From positions 682,001 to 746,000 of the forward strand of contig CANMFM010000004.1 in assembly GCA_947497175.1 (NCBI GenBank): a stretch of 64,000 nucleotides of DNA. The letters run 5' to 3'. A model generated the notes under the pieces. It had not been told where the DNA came from. It ran no database searches and saw nothing but the letters and a program-made list of their open reading frames with translations. Made by a program: the position numbers and the translations under genes. Positions 35,132-45,131 of this stretch are shown here, piece after piece. Source of the stretch: an uncultured Aquimarina sp. GTDB lineage: Bacteria; Bacteroidota; Bacteroidia; Flavobacteriales; Flavobacteriaceae. Every line of letters starts with the position of its first letter. The stretch's first letter is position 1.

Positions 35132-35884
35132 ATGAAAACAGCATTAATTACCGGAGCGACTAGTGGAATTGGAAAATCAACGGCCATAATACTGGCAAAA
35201 CATAAGTTCAACCTCATTTTATGTGGTAGAAGACAAGATCGCTTAAAAACATTACAAAATGAACTTAGTAAAATTGTAAAGGTTCATATACTATCTTTTG
35301 ATGTTCGAGAAAAAGATGCTGTTTTTTCTGCTATTGAAAGTCTTCCTGACGCATTTAGCCAAATCGATATTTTGGTTAATAATGCTGGTAACGCACATGG
35401 CCTTGACCCTATACAAACAGGAAGTGTTGAGGATTGGGACGCTATGATGGATATTAACGTAAAAGGGTTGTTGTACGTTTCTAAAGCCATAATCCCGAAA
35501 ATGGTTGCTCAAAAATCGGGACACATAATTAATATTGGGTCTATTGCGGGAAAAGAGGTGTATCCTAACGGCAATGTGTATTGTGCCAGCAAGCACGCAG
35601 TAGACGCTATTAATCAAGGTATGCGAATAGATCTTAATCAACATGGAATTAGAGTTGGAGCTATTCATCCGGGTTTAGTAGAAACCGAATTTAGCAACGT
35701 ACGGTTTAAAGGAGACGATCAACGTGCAGATAATGTATATGAAGGTTATGATCCGCTGACCCCAGATGATATTGCAGATATTATTGCCTTTGTGGTTACC
35801 AGGCCATATCGTGTAAATATTGCTGATCTTATAGTGTTTCCAACGGCACAGGCCAGTGCAACAGTTTTAAACAAAAGTTTATAA
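35132..35884 (+). CDS. Short-chain dehydrogenase/reductase
   Basis: 250 residues. Rossmann motif TGATSGIGKS (about 7-16), NNAG at about 87-90, and active site Ser with YCASKH (Tyr-x3-Lys). This is the classical SDR family; the end HPGLVETEFSNVRFKG is typical of serine 3-dehydrogenase/YdfG-like members. Substrate not determined. It starts only 17 bp after the broken small membrane gene. Confidence 0.93.
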   Translation: MKTALITGATSGIGKSTAIILAKHKFNLILCGRRQDRLKTLQNELSKIVKVHILSFDVREKDAVFSAIESLPDAFSQIDILVNNAGNAHGLDPIQTGSVEDWDAMMDINVKGLLYVSKAIIPKMVAQKSGHIINIGSIAGKEVYPNGNVYCASKHAVDAINQGMRIDLNQHGIRVGAIHPGLVETEFSNVRFKGDDQRADNVYEGYDPLTPDDIADIIAFVVTRPYRVNIADLIVFPTAQASATVLNKSL

Positions 35885-35968
35885 TTTCTTTATTCTCATT
35901 GTATTGCAGACCCAATAAAAATAGCTAAGTTTATATTGGGAATAGTTTCAATTGCAATTTGGAAAAGA

Positions 35969-37105
35969 ATGATAAACAAACGTCTTCTTATAAAAAACCT
36001 GTTAGCACATAATGACGAAAATAGTTTTTATGATAAGAAACGTAAGCTCAATATTAGCGAAAGAGAAGGAAAAGCCAAGTTCTTAAAACACATCTGCGCA
36101 CTCGCTAATTCTAATCCAAAAAACAACTCGTATATTGTTATCGGTGTGGAAGATGAAGACAACCAAATTATTGGGGTAGACTTTTTTGATGATAGCAAAA
36201 TCCAAAACTTAGTAAATGCATATCTTGATAATCCACCTCTGGTTGCGTATGAAAATATTCCTTTCCCTCATTTGCCTAGTGATAAAGTTGTCGGTTTGGT
36301 TTCTATTCGTTCGCAAGGAGATACATTGTGCTCACTTCGCAAAAATATCTGGAAATATTATGGCGGTACAGTTTTTTTTAGAGATGGTAGTATAAGCATG
36401 CCCAAAGTATTTGATATCGAAATTAAAGACGTAAACTCAGATATCGTAAGTGCTATTGAAAGTCATGCCCAAAATAACATTGAACTTACTTTAGATGGTG
36501 TTTTTGATTTTATGACTTCTAGAAAAGATTACAACCCAAATTATAAAGTCTTTAAAGAATATTTTGTGGTCTGTTGGGCGGCAAAAGAGAAAAGACAAAA
36601 TGGAGAAACATACTACTCTAGAGTAGATATTGAGTTAATCAATGAACACGTAAAACTATTCTATTCAGAATTGGATGAAGTAAGTATTTCTCTAACCGAT
36701 AATCAATTTAAGATTATAGAATATGTACAATTAGGTCTGAAGAACACTTACAAATATTATCCATTAGAAGAAGTCGTTATCACTTTTAATGATAATGCGA
36801 GTTATGATATTGATAGTAAACTCTTATTTAAGCCTCCACAATTTGATCGTAAAACTTTATATCATTTATACAACAGTAATAATGCATTAATTGAAAAGTT
36901 AAAAAATAATATCCCGCTATCTGAAAACGAAGAGAAAGATATACTTAACTTACCCGCTACGTATTTAATTTGTTATTTTAACGACTTTACTGAGGCTAAA
37001 GAAAAGTTAGAAGAAGCTAAACCTTATTTAAAAATGTATAATGACACCGTATATACGTTGTTTAAAGAAAGTATTAGAATTGTTAGAAAGGTAAGATATA
37101 GTTAG
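35969..37105 (+). CDS. AlbA_2-domain ATP-binding protein
   Basis: 378 residues from the ATG at 35969; a TTG further upstream is not needed. The N-terminal half (about 15-140) has the AlbA_2/Schlafen-type domain (AKFLKHICALANSNPKNNSYIVIGVEDEDNQIIGVD). The C-terminal half has no recognised domain. Proteins of this group bind nucleic acid or nucleotide and occur in transcription control and defence. Its specific role here is unknown. Confidence 0.8.
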   Translation: MINKRLLIKNLLAHNDENSFYDKKRKLNISEREGKAKFLKHICALANSNPKNNSYIVIGVEDEDNQIIGVDFFDDSKIQNLVNAYLDNPPLVAYENIPFPHLPSDKVVGLVSIRSQGDTLCSLRKNIWKYYGGTVFFRDGSISMPKVFDIEIKDVNSDIVSAIESHAQNNIELTLDGVFDFMTSRKDYNPNYKVFKEYFVVCWAAKEKRQNGETYYSRVDIELINEHVKLFYSELDEVSISLTDNQFKIIEYVQLGLKNTYKYYPLEEVVITFNDNASYDIDSKLLFKPPQFDRKTLYHLYNSNNALIEKLKNNIPLSENEEKDILNLPATYLICYFNDFTEAKEKLEEAKPYLKMYNDTVYTLFKESIRIVRKVRYS

Positions 37106-37110
37106 AAATA

Positions 37111-37209
37111 ATGAAGTATACGCTAGACGTTGTAGATTGTGAATTTTTAAACGAATATTTCAAGTTAAAAACAAGAGAAATTGTCAACCCCAAAACGATC
37201 AACTATTAA
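37111..37209 (+). CDS. Small ORF of 32 residues, uncertain
   Basis: ATG at 37111, stop at 37207-37209, 5 bp after the AlbA_2 gene and 5 bp before the phosphoesterase start. It begins MKYTLDVVDC. No family recognised, no Shine-Dalgarno. It might be a remnant of a larger gene or a real small protein squeezed between two genes. Confidence 0.35.
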   Translation: MKYTLDVVDCEFLNEYFKLKTREIVNPKTINY

Positions 37210-37214
37210 CTGGC

Positions 37215-37943
37215 ATGAGTAGAACATTAGTATTTGGAGATATACACGGCGCTTTAAAAGCGTTAAAACAACTTATTAAAAGAGCAAAAATTACTCCGGA
37301 AGATACCCTTATTTTTCTTGGAGATTATGTAGATGGCTGGAGCGAAAGTGCGCAGTTAACTTCTTTCTTAATACAACTCAAAAATACACATAATTGTATT
37401 TTTATAAGAGGAAATCACGATGCGCTATGTTATACCTGGTTAACAAAAAAGACGTATAATCCTGAATGGATAAAACACGGTGGGCAAGCGACTATGGATT
37501 CTTATGCTTTGCTGTCTCAAGAAGATATTACTGTTCATCTTCAATTTTATGAAAATCTCATTAATTATCATATAGATCATCATAATCGATTATTTTTACA
37601 TGCCGGATTTTCAAATCTTCATGGTCCTCACAGAGAATATTTTGACGAGACGTTTTATTGGGACAGAACCCTTTGGGAAACAGCTTTAGCAACAGATCTC
37701 AGACTCAATAAAACTGATCCGGTGTATCCCGCCAGATTATTGATTTTTGATGAAATATATATAGGCCATACCCCGGTGACCAGAATTAATCAAACCACGC
37801 CTGTACAAGCTACCTGTGTTTGGAATATAGATACTGGCGCAGCTTTTAAAGGCCCTCTTACTGTAATTGATATTGATACAAAAGAATTTTGGCAAAGTGA
37901 TCCGGTATATCTTTTATATCCCAATGAGAACGGAAGGAATTAA
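37215..37943 (+). CDS. Metallophosphoesterase (PPP-type)
   Basis: 242 residues with the calcineurin-like motifs in order: GDIHG (8-12), GDYVDG (36-41), RGNHD (65-69), and His in LFLHAGFSNLHGP and EIYIGHTPV. It binds two metals and removes phosphate; the PPP/ApaH-like subclass includes Ser/Thr phosphatases and diadenosine tetraphosphatase. Substrate not determined. Confidence 0.93.
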   Translation: MSRTLVFGDIHGALKALKQLIKRAKITPEDTLIFLGDYVDGWSESAQLTSFLIQLKNTHNCIFIRGNHDALCYTWLTKKTYNPEWIKHGGQATMDSYALLSQEDITVHLQFYENLINYHIDHHNRLFLHAGFSNLHGPHREYFDETFYWDRTLWETALATDLRLNKTDPVYPARLLIFDEIYIGHTPVTRINQTTPVQATCVWNIDTGAAFKGPLTVIDIDTKEFWQSDPVYLLYPNENGRN

Positions 37944-38009
37944 AAAATTAATTTTTCTTCAATCAATCTATTTTGTAGCTTTAGAACACGAATAATTAAA
38001 CAAATTATA

Positions 38010-39146
38010 ATGGGACTTTTTGATCAAATAAAAAACAAACTCAGTCATGAGTTTATTGATATAGTAGAATGGTTAGATTATACAGATGACACTATTGTAC
38101 ATCGATTTGAACGCTATCAAAACGAAATAAAAAATGGTGCTCAACTTATTGTACGTGAAGGACAAACCGCTGTATTCATTAATGAAGGACAACTCGCAGA
38201 CGTTTTTACTGCCGGCACTTATACGTTGAATACGCAAAACTTACCCATCTTAGCCACACTAAAAGGTTGGAAATATGGTTTTAATAGTCCTTTTAAAGCC
38301 GAAGTCTATTTCGTAAATACACACTTGTTCACCGACGAAAAATGGGGCACCAAAAATCCCATTACGCTAAATGATGATCGCTTTGGTTTGGTCGAAATCA
38401 GGGCGTTTGGCACATACGCTTTCAAAATTAGTGATGCCGGTAAGTTTGTGATTGATGTTGTAGGAACCGATGCCAATTTTACCAATTTCGAAATAAATGA
38501 ACATCTTAAAAGTTTAATTTCTACCCGTTTTACAGATACCATAGGCGAAGCTAATCTTCCTATAGAATTATATGCTGCCAATACTACAGAACTATCGGAA
38601 ACTTGTCTGGAAGTAATGCAACCAGAATTTAACTCTGTAGGCATTTCTTTAGAAAAATTCTTTATAGAAAATGTTTCTATGCCTGAAGAATTGAAAAAAG
38701 AAATTTTCGAATATAGTAGAATAGATAAGCTGGACTTAGACAAATTGACCAAGTTTAAAACTGCCAAAGCTATTGAAGCTGCAGCCGCTAATGATGGAGG
38801 CACCGCTGGAGCCGGAATGGGAATGGGAATGGGATTTGTACTTGCACAGCAAATGGGAGGAATGATGAATCCTACGGTAGCACAACAACCGATTCAACCT
38901 CAGCATACCGCACCAGTTGCTCCACCACCAATGCCTGTACAAATACACTATTTTTATGCTCATAATGGTCAACAAGCCGGACCTGTATCTTTTGACCAAC
39001 TAAAATCTCTGTTTGCCAATAGAACCATTAATAAAGATTCATTAATCTGGAAACAAGGAATGACAAATTGGACAGCATTAAAAGACATTGAAGAACTAAA
39101 ATCATTTTTAGGTGGTAGCACACCTCCTCCATTACCTGGAAATTAA
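38010..39146 (+). CDS. SPFH-domain protein with C-terminal GYF_2 domain (YdjI-like)
   Basis: 378 residues. The SPFH/virion-core region (about 20-255) contains IVHRFERYQNEIKNGAQLIVREGQTAVF and FTDTIGEANLP, and is followed by a Gly/Met-rich linker (about 263-300). A GYF_2 domain covers about 312-367 (YFYAHNGQQAGPVSFDQLKSLF), and the protein ends PPPLPGN. Bacillus YdjI is the closest known relative and sits in the ydjFGHI operon, where YdjG/H/I help recruit PspA to the membrane. The partner zinc-ribbon protein is next; no PspA gene is in the window. Confidence 0.88.
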   Translation: MGLFDQIKNKLSHEFIDIVEWLDYTDDTIVHRFERYQNEIKNGAQLIVREGQTAVFINEGQLADVFTAGTYTLNTQNLPILATLKGWKYGFNSPFKAEVYFVNTHLFTDEKWGTKNPITLNDDRFGLVEIRAFGTYAFKISDAGKFVIDVVGTDANFTNFEINEHLKSLISTRFTDTIGEANLPIELYAANTTELSETCLEVMQPEFNSVGISLEKFFIENVSMPEELKKEIFEYSRIDKLDLDKLTKFKTAKAIEAAAANDGGTAGAGMGMGMGFVLAQQMGGMMNPTVAQQPIQPQHTAPVAPPPMPVQIHYFYAHNGQQAGPVSFDQLKSLFANRTINKDSLIWKQGMTNWTALKDIEELKSFLGGSTPPPLPGN

Positions 39147-39297
39147 AATTGAATAGTAATTCAAAAAAGCAGTTCGACCTTGATGGTTAGTCTGAGCTTT
39201 TCAAAGATTTGTGATACATAATTAGCAAAGAAACCTTGACAAGCTATGGTGATGACTTTTAGGGTGGTAATTTTTTAATGGACCTAGGACGGATTCT

Positions 39298-40401
39298 ATG
39301 GAAGAAGAAAAAAAAGCGGTTTCAGAGCAAAAGAAATCATGTGTCAATTGTGGTGCAGAATTAAAATATAAGCCCGGCACTACCGAAATCACTTGCGAGT
39401 ATTGTGGGCATCAAGAGACGATTGCAAAAGGTGAGAATGGTTTTAAAGAATTAGAACTTTTACCATATCTTGAAGAGATGGGCTCACAATCCCACTCAGA
39501 AGAGATCATGATGTTGCATTGCAAAAATTGTGGAGCAAATCAACATATCGAAGAAAACTACAAATCTCTGCATTGCGTCTATTGCACAATGCCATTGATT
39601 ATTGAAGATGCCTATAAAGAAGATTGGATATTGCCAGGTGCAGTTCTTCCATTTCAATTTGATCAAAAAAAATCACATCAAATCTTTACGAAATGGGTGC
39701 ACGGATTATGGTTTGCCCCTAACAATCTCAAAAAAGCAGCTTTAGACCCTCAAAACACTAAAGGACTATATTTACCGTATTGGACATTTGATGCACAGTT
39801 ATACGCATCTTACACTGGGCAACGAGGTGATTATTATTATGTTAGTGTTCCGTATACCACCACAGTGAATGGAAAAACGGTACAAAGAACTCGACAAGAG
39901 CGCAGAACCAGATGGACCTCTGTGCGTGGAAATATAAGTGGTTTTGTTGATGATACTTTGATCAAGGCTTCACATCAAAGAAGAAATCCTATCCCCTCAA
40001 AAATATCTAATTGGAGACTTGATGCTCTAGAACCGTTCAACACCAATTTTTTGGCCGGATTTGTAACCGAAAAATATACGATTCCTTTAAAAGATGGCCA
40101 TTTATCCTCTACTAAAGAAGCTGAGAAAATTGCTACCTCCTGGGCTAAGAGTGATATTGGCGGCGATACACAAAGGGTTCACAATATAGATATGAACCTT
40201 AGTGAGCAAACATTTAAGCATATTTTATTGCCTGTATATATTAGTGCATATACGTATGCGGGCAAAAAATATAATTTCTTTATCAATGGTCAAACCGGAA
40301 TGATATCAGGTAAAAGACCTTACTCTTTCTGGAAAATATTCTTTTTTGGGATGACTATTATAGTATTGATTTTGCTGATCACCTGGATATCCAATAATTA
40401 A
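39298..40401 (+). CDS. Membrane protein with two zinc ribbons (YdjG-like)
   Basis: 367 residues. Two TFIIB-like zinc ribbons: Cys15/18/33/36 and Cys76/79/94/97. A long globular beta-rich part follows and a C-terminal membrane helix at about 345-365. This resembles YdjG of the Bacillus PspA-associated membrane stress complex, and the SPFH protein upstream supports that. The 150-bp gap between them carries a repeat-like sequence at about 39170-39210. Confidence 0.85.
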   Translation: MEEEKKAVSEQKKSCVNCGAELKYKPGTTEITCEYCGHQETIAKGENGFKELELLPYLEEMGSQSHSEEIMMLHCKNCGANQHIEENYKSLHCVYCTMPLIIEDAYKEDWILPGAVLPFQFDQKKSHQIFTKWVHGLWFAPNNLKKAALDPQNTKGLYLPYWTFDAQLYASYTGQRGDYYYVSVPYTTTVNGKTVQRTRQERRTRWTSVRGNISGFVDDTLIKASHQRRNPIPSKISNWRLDALEPFNTNFLAGFVTEKYTIPLKDGHLSSTKEAEKIATSWAKSDIGGDTQRVHNIDMNLSEQTFKHILLPVYISAYTYAGKKYNFFINGQTGMISGKRPYSFWKIFFFGMTIIVLILLITWISNN

Positions 40402-40406
40402 TTCCC

Positions 40407-40868
40407 TTATTTTACTTCTTCGAATCGTGAAATCATGTACACCGTATCATTTCCGCTACGACACAGTTTTTCTTCGAGCACAAAGAAAAATCTTTGGCCT
40501 ACGACCAACTTTTCTTGAAGCACATCAAAATCTTTGACCATAGCATTCCGAAACCCTAAAGTAATTTCTTGACCAGTTGCGATCATATTGACTATTCCAG
40601 AACCAGAACCCTTTACATGATCTATTTTAACCGAAATCGTTGCTTTAAAAGATTTTCCACAAACATTATCATTCTTATATATTTTGATCACGGTAGCTTC
40701 TAAATGTACTGCCCCCGGACTTATATTATTCTGGTGATCCACAAATAAGGGCTTTTCAACATTTGCTTTGGCTTTTGCTTCTTGTGAAGCTTCTTTTTCT
40801 TGAGCAACACTATTAGATTTACAAGAAAAAAGAACTACAATACTCAAAACAAACACTATCCTATCCAT
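40407..40868 (-). CDS. Hypothetical lipoprotein
   Basis: 153 residues. Signal peptide with lipobox LFSC (Cys16), a Glu/Ala/Lys-rich linker, then a beta-rich domain with Cys in VCGKSF and KLCRSG. It ends 5 bp from the convergent zinc-ribbon gene. No family recognised. Confidence 0.75.
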   Translation of the reverse strand: MDRIVFVLSIVVLFSCKSNSVAQEKEASQEAKAKANVEKPLFVDHQNNISPGAVHLEATVIKIYKNDNVCGKSFKATISVKIDHVKGSGSGIVNMIATGQEITLGFRNAMVKDFDVLQEKLVVGQRFFFVLEEKLCRSGNDTVYMISRFEEVK

Positions 40869-40880
40869 ATCTTTAAAATA

Positions 40881-40907
40881 AAAAAAGGAGTTGAAAAATT
40901 CAACTCC
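40881..40907 (-). terminator. Terminator of the T9SS protein gene
   Basis: 9-bp perfect stem (40887-40895 with 40899-40907), AAA loop, then six T on the minus strand, 21 bp past the stop of the 1221-residue protein. Confidence 0.75.
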
Positions 40908-40927
40908 CTTTTAATTTATATTCTAAT

Positions 40928-43900
40928 TTACTTTTTAATAAGTTTAAATTCTTCTTTGATATTTGGACCAGTTACTTCAACAAAATAAATACCCGGCGCA
41001 CTATTAGAAGCATCCCATGTTGTATTTACCGAACCTATATTCGACTCTTGATATACCAAGGTTCCTGCCATGTCATATACTCTCACCGAGATTTTTCCAG
41101 AGGATTTAGACTCGAATTCTTGTAAATTAAAGTTAAATACTCCTGATGACGGATTTGGAAAAGCCAAAGTGTTTACTGTGGTATTTAATTGAGCTAACGG
41201 CTCAGAATTAACCTCTGCTGTGGTCACAGTTTCATTATCATTAGTTTCACCAAAAATCTGGAAAATCTGATCCAATGTAGGTTGTCCAACAAAAGGTGCT
41301 ATTTCGAGCCAATCTAATGCATTAATACCAAAAAAGTTAGTTTCATCTCTGAACTGAGAATCTGCACCGATTCCTCCGGCTTGTGATGACCAAAACCATC
41401 GACTTGTTGCAAAAGGTACAGTAGCATACACAGATAACCAATACGTTCCACTTTCTAGAGTAAGCACTTCTGGCAACGTAAGACTTAGGTTAGATCCACC
41501 TTCCGGAGCTGGTACTAAAGACCCGCTATTGTAAATCACCTCTCCCGGAACGCCGTTATCATTCTCAAAAATTACTACGGTAGCATCTGCTAAACCAACA
41601 GTATTATTTTGTGATCCAAAAGCAAGTACGCGGTTAATATCCCAAGAAGTACCGTTAGGAACCACAAAATCATCTGCCATTTCTACCAAAGCTCCAAAAT
41701 CTGAGAAAAATTGAGAGTTAATACCAGTTACACTTGCATCATTTTGCTCATAAATAGGCAGTTCTTTAACAAAAACAGTAAAACCTTCTGCCACCTGTTC
41801 TCCTTGGGAGGTTGCAATAAGACCAATGGTCGCCTGACCTTCCTGGTCCGTATTAATCGAAATCGAAATCGTACTTCCGGTTAGAGTTGCAGTTACAAGG
41901 TCAGGGTTAGAGTTGGTAAACTCGATATCTATAGGAGCTCCGTTAGACTGCACGAATAAATCTGTAATATCTATTTGTTGCTCAATAACACCACTATTTA
42001 AAGCAACTGTAATATCATCAAGAAGGTATGTTGCTGTAAGTGATGACTCAGGTAATTCATTAATCAATGGAAATCTTGCACTAAATAACCCATTACCATG
42101 TGCTGATAGAGCAACAAAACCATCTTTACGCGTTTTTACCTCATCGGTTACTGCATTTCCGATGGCAAATCTCTCCTTGGTCCAACGCGTTCGTTCTCCA
42201 TTAAGTCTATTAGCATAGTAAAGCCCTGTACTGGTGGCTGCATACACTCTTTGTAATCTTGATCCCAAAAATCCGGTACTGCTTCCAAAAAATGCCGTAC
42301 TTCTTACCGAAGGGCCGTTACCCGATCCATCAGGGTTTTCTTCCAAGTTGCCACTAATATTTGTCCATGTATCTCCTCCATTTTCGGTTAAGTATAAGCT
42401 TATAATCCCATAATTTGAGAAGGTAATAATTACTCTATCAGCATCTGATGGGTCGACATTAATATCATTAACAAATCCCTCTGGTAGCCCTTTACCATCA
42501 GAAATATTCAATACTTCTTGACTATCGAGATTAGCATTATCCATTCTATATAATTGCCCTCTATTAGTACCATAATACAATCGATTAGCTACAGGATAAT
42601 CAGAAACATCTAAAGAAGTTATTCGAGTTCCCGCAGGTGTATCCGTATTTTGTAAACCTACCCAGTTAACCGTTGTTAATTCGTTTGAAAAAATAGGAAT
42701 CTCATCTAAATCATTATTCCTCCACATTCTATTTCCTGCTGGCATGTACATAATATTGTCATTATTAGGATCTAGAACATAAGGTGCAACAAAGCCAAAT
42801 CCACTTGCTTCGGCCGGCTGTACTCTGGTAAAAGAAACTTGATTTCCAGATTCGTCAAAATTAAGTCGATACACTCTTCCCCTTTGAGAAGATACATATC
42901 TGGTTCTTCCCCCATCTGCAATTGCGTTGTATGATCCATCTCCTCCAAAATCTTCGGTCCAGATCGAATTTGAATCCGTAGAATTAGTAAACCAAGTTCC
43001 ATTATCCTGAAAACCGGCTATTAAATCATCACTATTTGCATCCGGATCAAAAGAAACATGATAGGGTTGCGTTGTAATATATCCGTTATTCAAAGAAACC
43101 CAATCTACAGGCTCTTCTGCCGAAATAGAAGTAGTGATATCTTCGGTAACAAATACGCCTCCATCACATCCAGATAAAACTTTATTAGGATTAGACGGGT
43201 AGAATAAAAACTCATGTTGATCAGGGTGGTGATCAGGGTATACCGCAACACTGTTATCTGGAGCATAACCTCCTATCCAGCTTTCCTGACCTGCAGGTGT
43301 AGTAAATCCAGTGGTAGACCGATAAATATTTGTACCTCCTACAAACACAAGGTTTGGATCTGCAGGACTTACTTTTACAATCATGTTATAATTTCCTTGT
43401 AAGTTCAAGTTACCTACTCTTCCTCCAATTGTTGTTGGAAGATTAACACTTAAGTCTGTCCACATTTCTTCAGGTGTTGATGCATCAGCGTTGTACTTAA
43501 ATAAAAATGCTGAACTCGTTTGAAGTACATGAGAAAAGAAATAGACAATACTTTCGTTAGAAGGATCTATCCCCATCACCGTTCTACCATATGTTGCAGG
43601 AATGGTTTCCGGCGTAATTGATATCCACTCATTACCATCAGTTGATGTAAAAAATCCTGCGTTTGGATCTCCCGATAATTCTATAGTCGCATAAATTTGA
43701 CCTGTTGAAGTAATACTTATTTCTGTAATATTATCAAATCCTCCTGCCAATACCTCTTCAAAAGAATTACCTCCATCTTGAGAACGATGTATTCCGTTTA
43801 ACGTAGCCACATAAAGATCTCCACTTACTGGATGAACAGCTATCGAGTTTGTAATATCAAATGGAGAACGAGAATTTATATCTCCGTCATTTGTACTCTC

Positions 43901-44593
43901 TAGAAGCCTCCAGGTTCTTCCTCCATTGGTAGATTTATAAATTCCAGTCCCTTCAAAAAATGCACCTCCCGCACTCGCAGAGTTCCCTCTAAATTCTCCC
44001 GAACCGTAATACCATACTCTTTCCTGACCTGGTCTTGGATCTTGTACGATACAGGTTATGCTGGGAGATTGTCTGCGGCTTGTAACTTTTGTCCAAGTAG
44101 CACCAGAATCTGTAGATCGCCACAATCCTCCTGATACTCCACCCGCCAGAATTATATTTTCATTGGTGCGATCAATCGCTAGTGCTCTGGTTCTACCTCC
44201 AACATTAAATGGTCCTCTATTTTGCCAATACGAAAAACGTTTTGCATTTGCCGATTTTGCCATGTTCGAGATCGATTGCTTTAAATCATTTCCAACTGGA
44301 ATCTTGTTCGAAAATTGAAGTTCTTTACTTCTAATCATTCTAGGAATTCTATTGAGATTAGGATCTCTAAGTCTCTCGAACTCATATGTATTTCTGTCTA
44401 CGGCATCATCTCCAACAGGTGTTATCGTTGTATTATTACTGTCATAAAGTTTGGACAGTTTGTACAATTGATGACCTGATTTTGCGGGATTAGTGTTCGT
44501 GAGTTGGGGTTGTTGAGCAGTTGCAGTAGTTGCGACCCCTAAAAAAGAAAGTGCCCAAACGAACTGTTTGAGATAACATAATTTTTTTTTCAT
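40928..44593 (-). CDS. Large secreted Asp-box/VPS10-like propeller protein with T9SS sorting domain
   Basis: 1221 residues. Signal peptide (about 1-26). A long propeller region (about 130-830) has Asp-box repeats (SxDxGxxW type: STDSGATW, STNGGRTW, TENGGDTW), similar to sortilin-like or BNR glycosidase repeats. An Ig-like part follows, then a type IX secretion C-terminal domain (about 1140-1221, NPSSGVFNFNL, APGIYFVEVTG). It is exported by T9SS and attached to or released from the cell surface. Sialidase catalytic residues were not recognised. Confidence 0.9.
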   Translation of the reverse strand: MKKKLCYLKQFVWALSFLGVATTATAQQPQLTNTNPAKSGHQLYKLSKLYDSNNTTITPVGDDAVDRNTYEFERLRDPNLNRIPRMIRSKELQFSNKIPVGNDLKQSISNMAKSANAKRFSYWQNRGPFNVGGRTRALAIDRTNENIILAGGVSGGLWRSTDSGATWTKVTSRRQSPSITCIVQDPRPGQERVWYYGSGEFRGNSASAGGAFFEGTGIYKSTNGGRTWRLLESTNDGDINSRSPFDITNSIAVHPVSGDLYVATLNGIHRSQDGGNSFEEVLAGGFDNITEISITSTGQIYATIELSGDPNAGFFTSTDGNEWISITPETIPATYGRTVMGIDPSNESIVYFFSHVLQTSSAFLFKYNADASTPEEMWTDLSVNLPTTIGGRVGNLNLQGNYNMIVKVSPADPNLVFVGGTNIYRSTTGFTTPAGQESWIGGYAPDNSVAVYPDHHPDQHEFLFYPSNPNKVLSGCDGGVFVTEDITTSISAEEPVDWVSLNNGYITTQPYHVSFDPDANSDDLIAGFQDNGTWFTNSTDSNSIWTEDFGGDGSYNAIADGGRTRYVSSQRGRVYRLNFDESGNQVSFTRVQPAEASGFGFVAPYVLDPNNDNIMYMPAGNRMWRNNDLDEIPIFSNELTTVNWVGLQNTDTPAGTRITSLDVSDYPVANRLYYGTNRGQLYRMDNANLDSQEVLNISDGKGLPEGFVNDINVDPSDADRVIITFSNYGIISLYLTENGGDTWTNISGNLEENPDGSGNGPSVRSTAFFGSSTGFLGSRLQRVYAATSTGLYYANRLNGERTRWTKERFAIGNAVTDEVKTRKDGFVALSAHGNGLFSARFPLINELPESSLTATYLLDDITVALNSGVIEQQIDITDLFVQSNGAPIDIEFTNSNPDLVTATLTGSTISISINTDQEGQATIGLIATSQGEQVAEGFTVFVKELPIYEQNDASVTGINSQFFSDFGALVEMADDFVVPNGTSWDINRVLAFGSQNNTVGLADATVVIFENDNGVPGEVIYNSGSLVPAPEGGSNLSLTLPEVLTLESGTYWLSVYATVPFATSRWFWSSQAGGIGADSQFRDETNFFGINALDWLEIAPFVGQPTLDQIFQIFGETNDNETVTTAEVNSEPLAQLNTTVNTLAFPNPSSGVFNFNLQEFESKSSGKISVRVYDMAGTLVYQESNIGSVNTTWDASNSAPGIYFVEVTGPNIKEEFKLIKK

Positions 44594-44680
44594 TTTTTAA
44601 GCTGATTTGTGAATAATTATCAAATCTAGCTTAATTTTTTTTCATTATTTCTTAAATATTTAAGAAAATTAATGTTAAAA

Positions 44681-45055
44681 TTATATTTTTTCTAATGTAA
44701 TCTCCAGATTCTCAGTGATCACATGACAAATATCCTTGTCTACTTTTACCGCAGTACTTGTATAGGTTTGGTATCCATTTTTGCTTACTTCAATACTATA
44801 GGTTCCTGTGCGCTCATAGGCTCCAAAAAAGGTATTATTATCTGAAAAACTTGTGAGTGTTTCTTTATAATCTCCATCGGTAATTACTATCTCAACACCT
44901 TCAACCAAAAACATCTCATCACTGGCGTCTTTTACTCTTACTTCTATACCAGGTCTCGCTTCTAGCGTACAAAAAACAGGATCTTCGGTTTTATCATCAT
45001 CAGTGTTACATGCCCAAAAGATAACGATCATACTTACTACAATTACTCTTTTCAT
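44681..45055 (-). CDS. Small lipoprotein with carboxypeptidase-regulatory-like beta domain
   Basis: 124 residues. Signal peptide with lipobox FWAC (Cys16) and acidic NTDDDKTED. The rest is a beta-sandwich with GVEIVITDGDY and YSIEVSKNGYQTYTS, typical of CarboxypepD_reg-like domains on surface lipoproteins. Role unknown. Confidence 0.8.
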   Translation of the reverse strand: MKRVIVVSMIVIFWACNTDDDKTEDPVFCTLEARPGIEVRVKDASDEMFLVEGVEIVITDGDYKETLTSFSDNNTFFGAYERTGTYSIEVSKNGYQTYTSTAVKVDKDICHVITENLEITLEKI

Positions 45056-45131
45056 TTCTATACAAATTATGCATTACTACTTGTATAAAAGATGAAATTT
45101 ATCCTTTATGGTTGCGTTTTATATTTATTTT

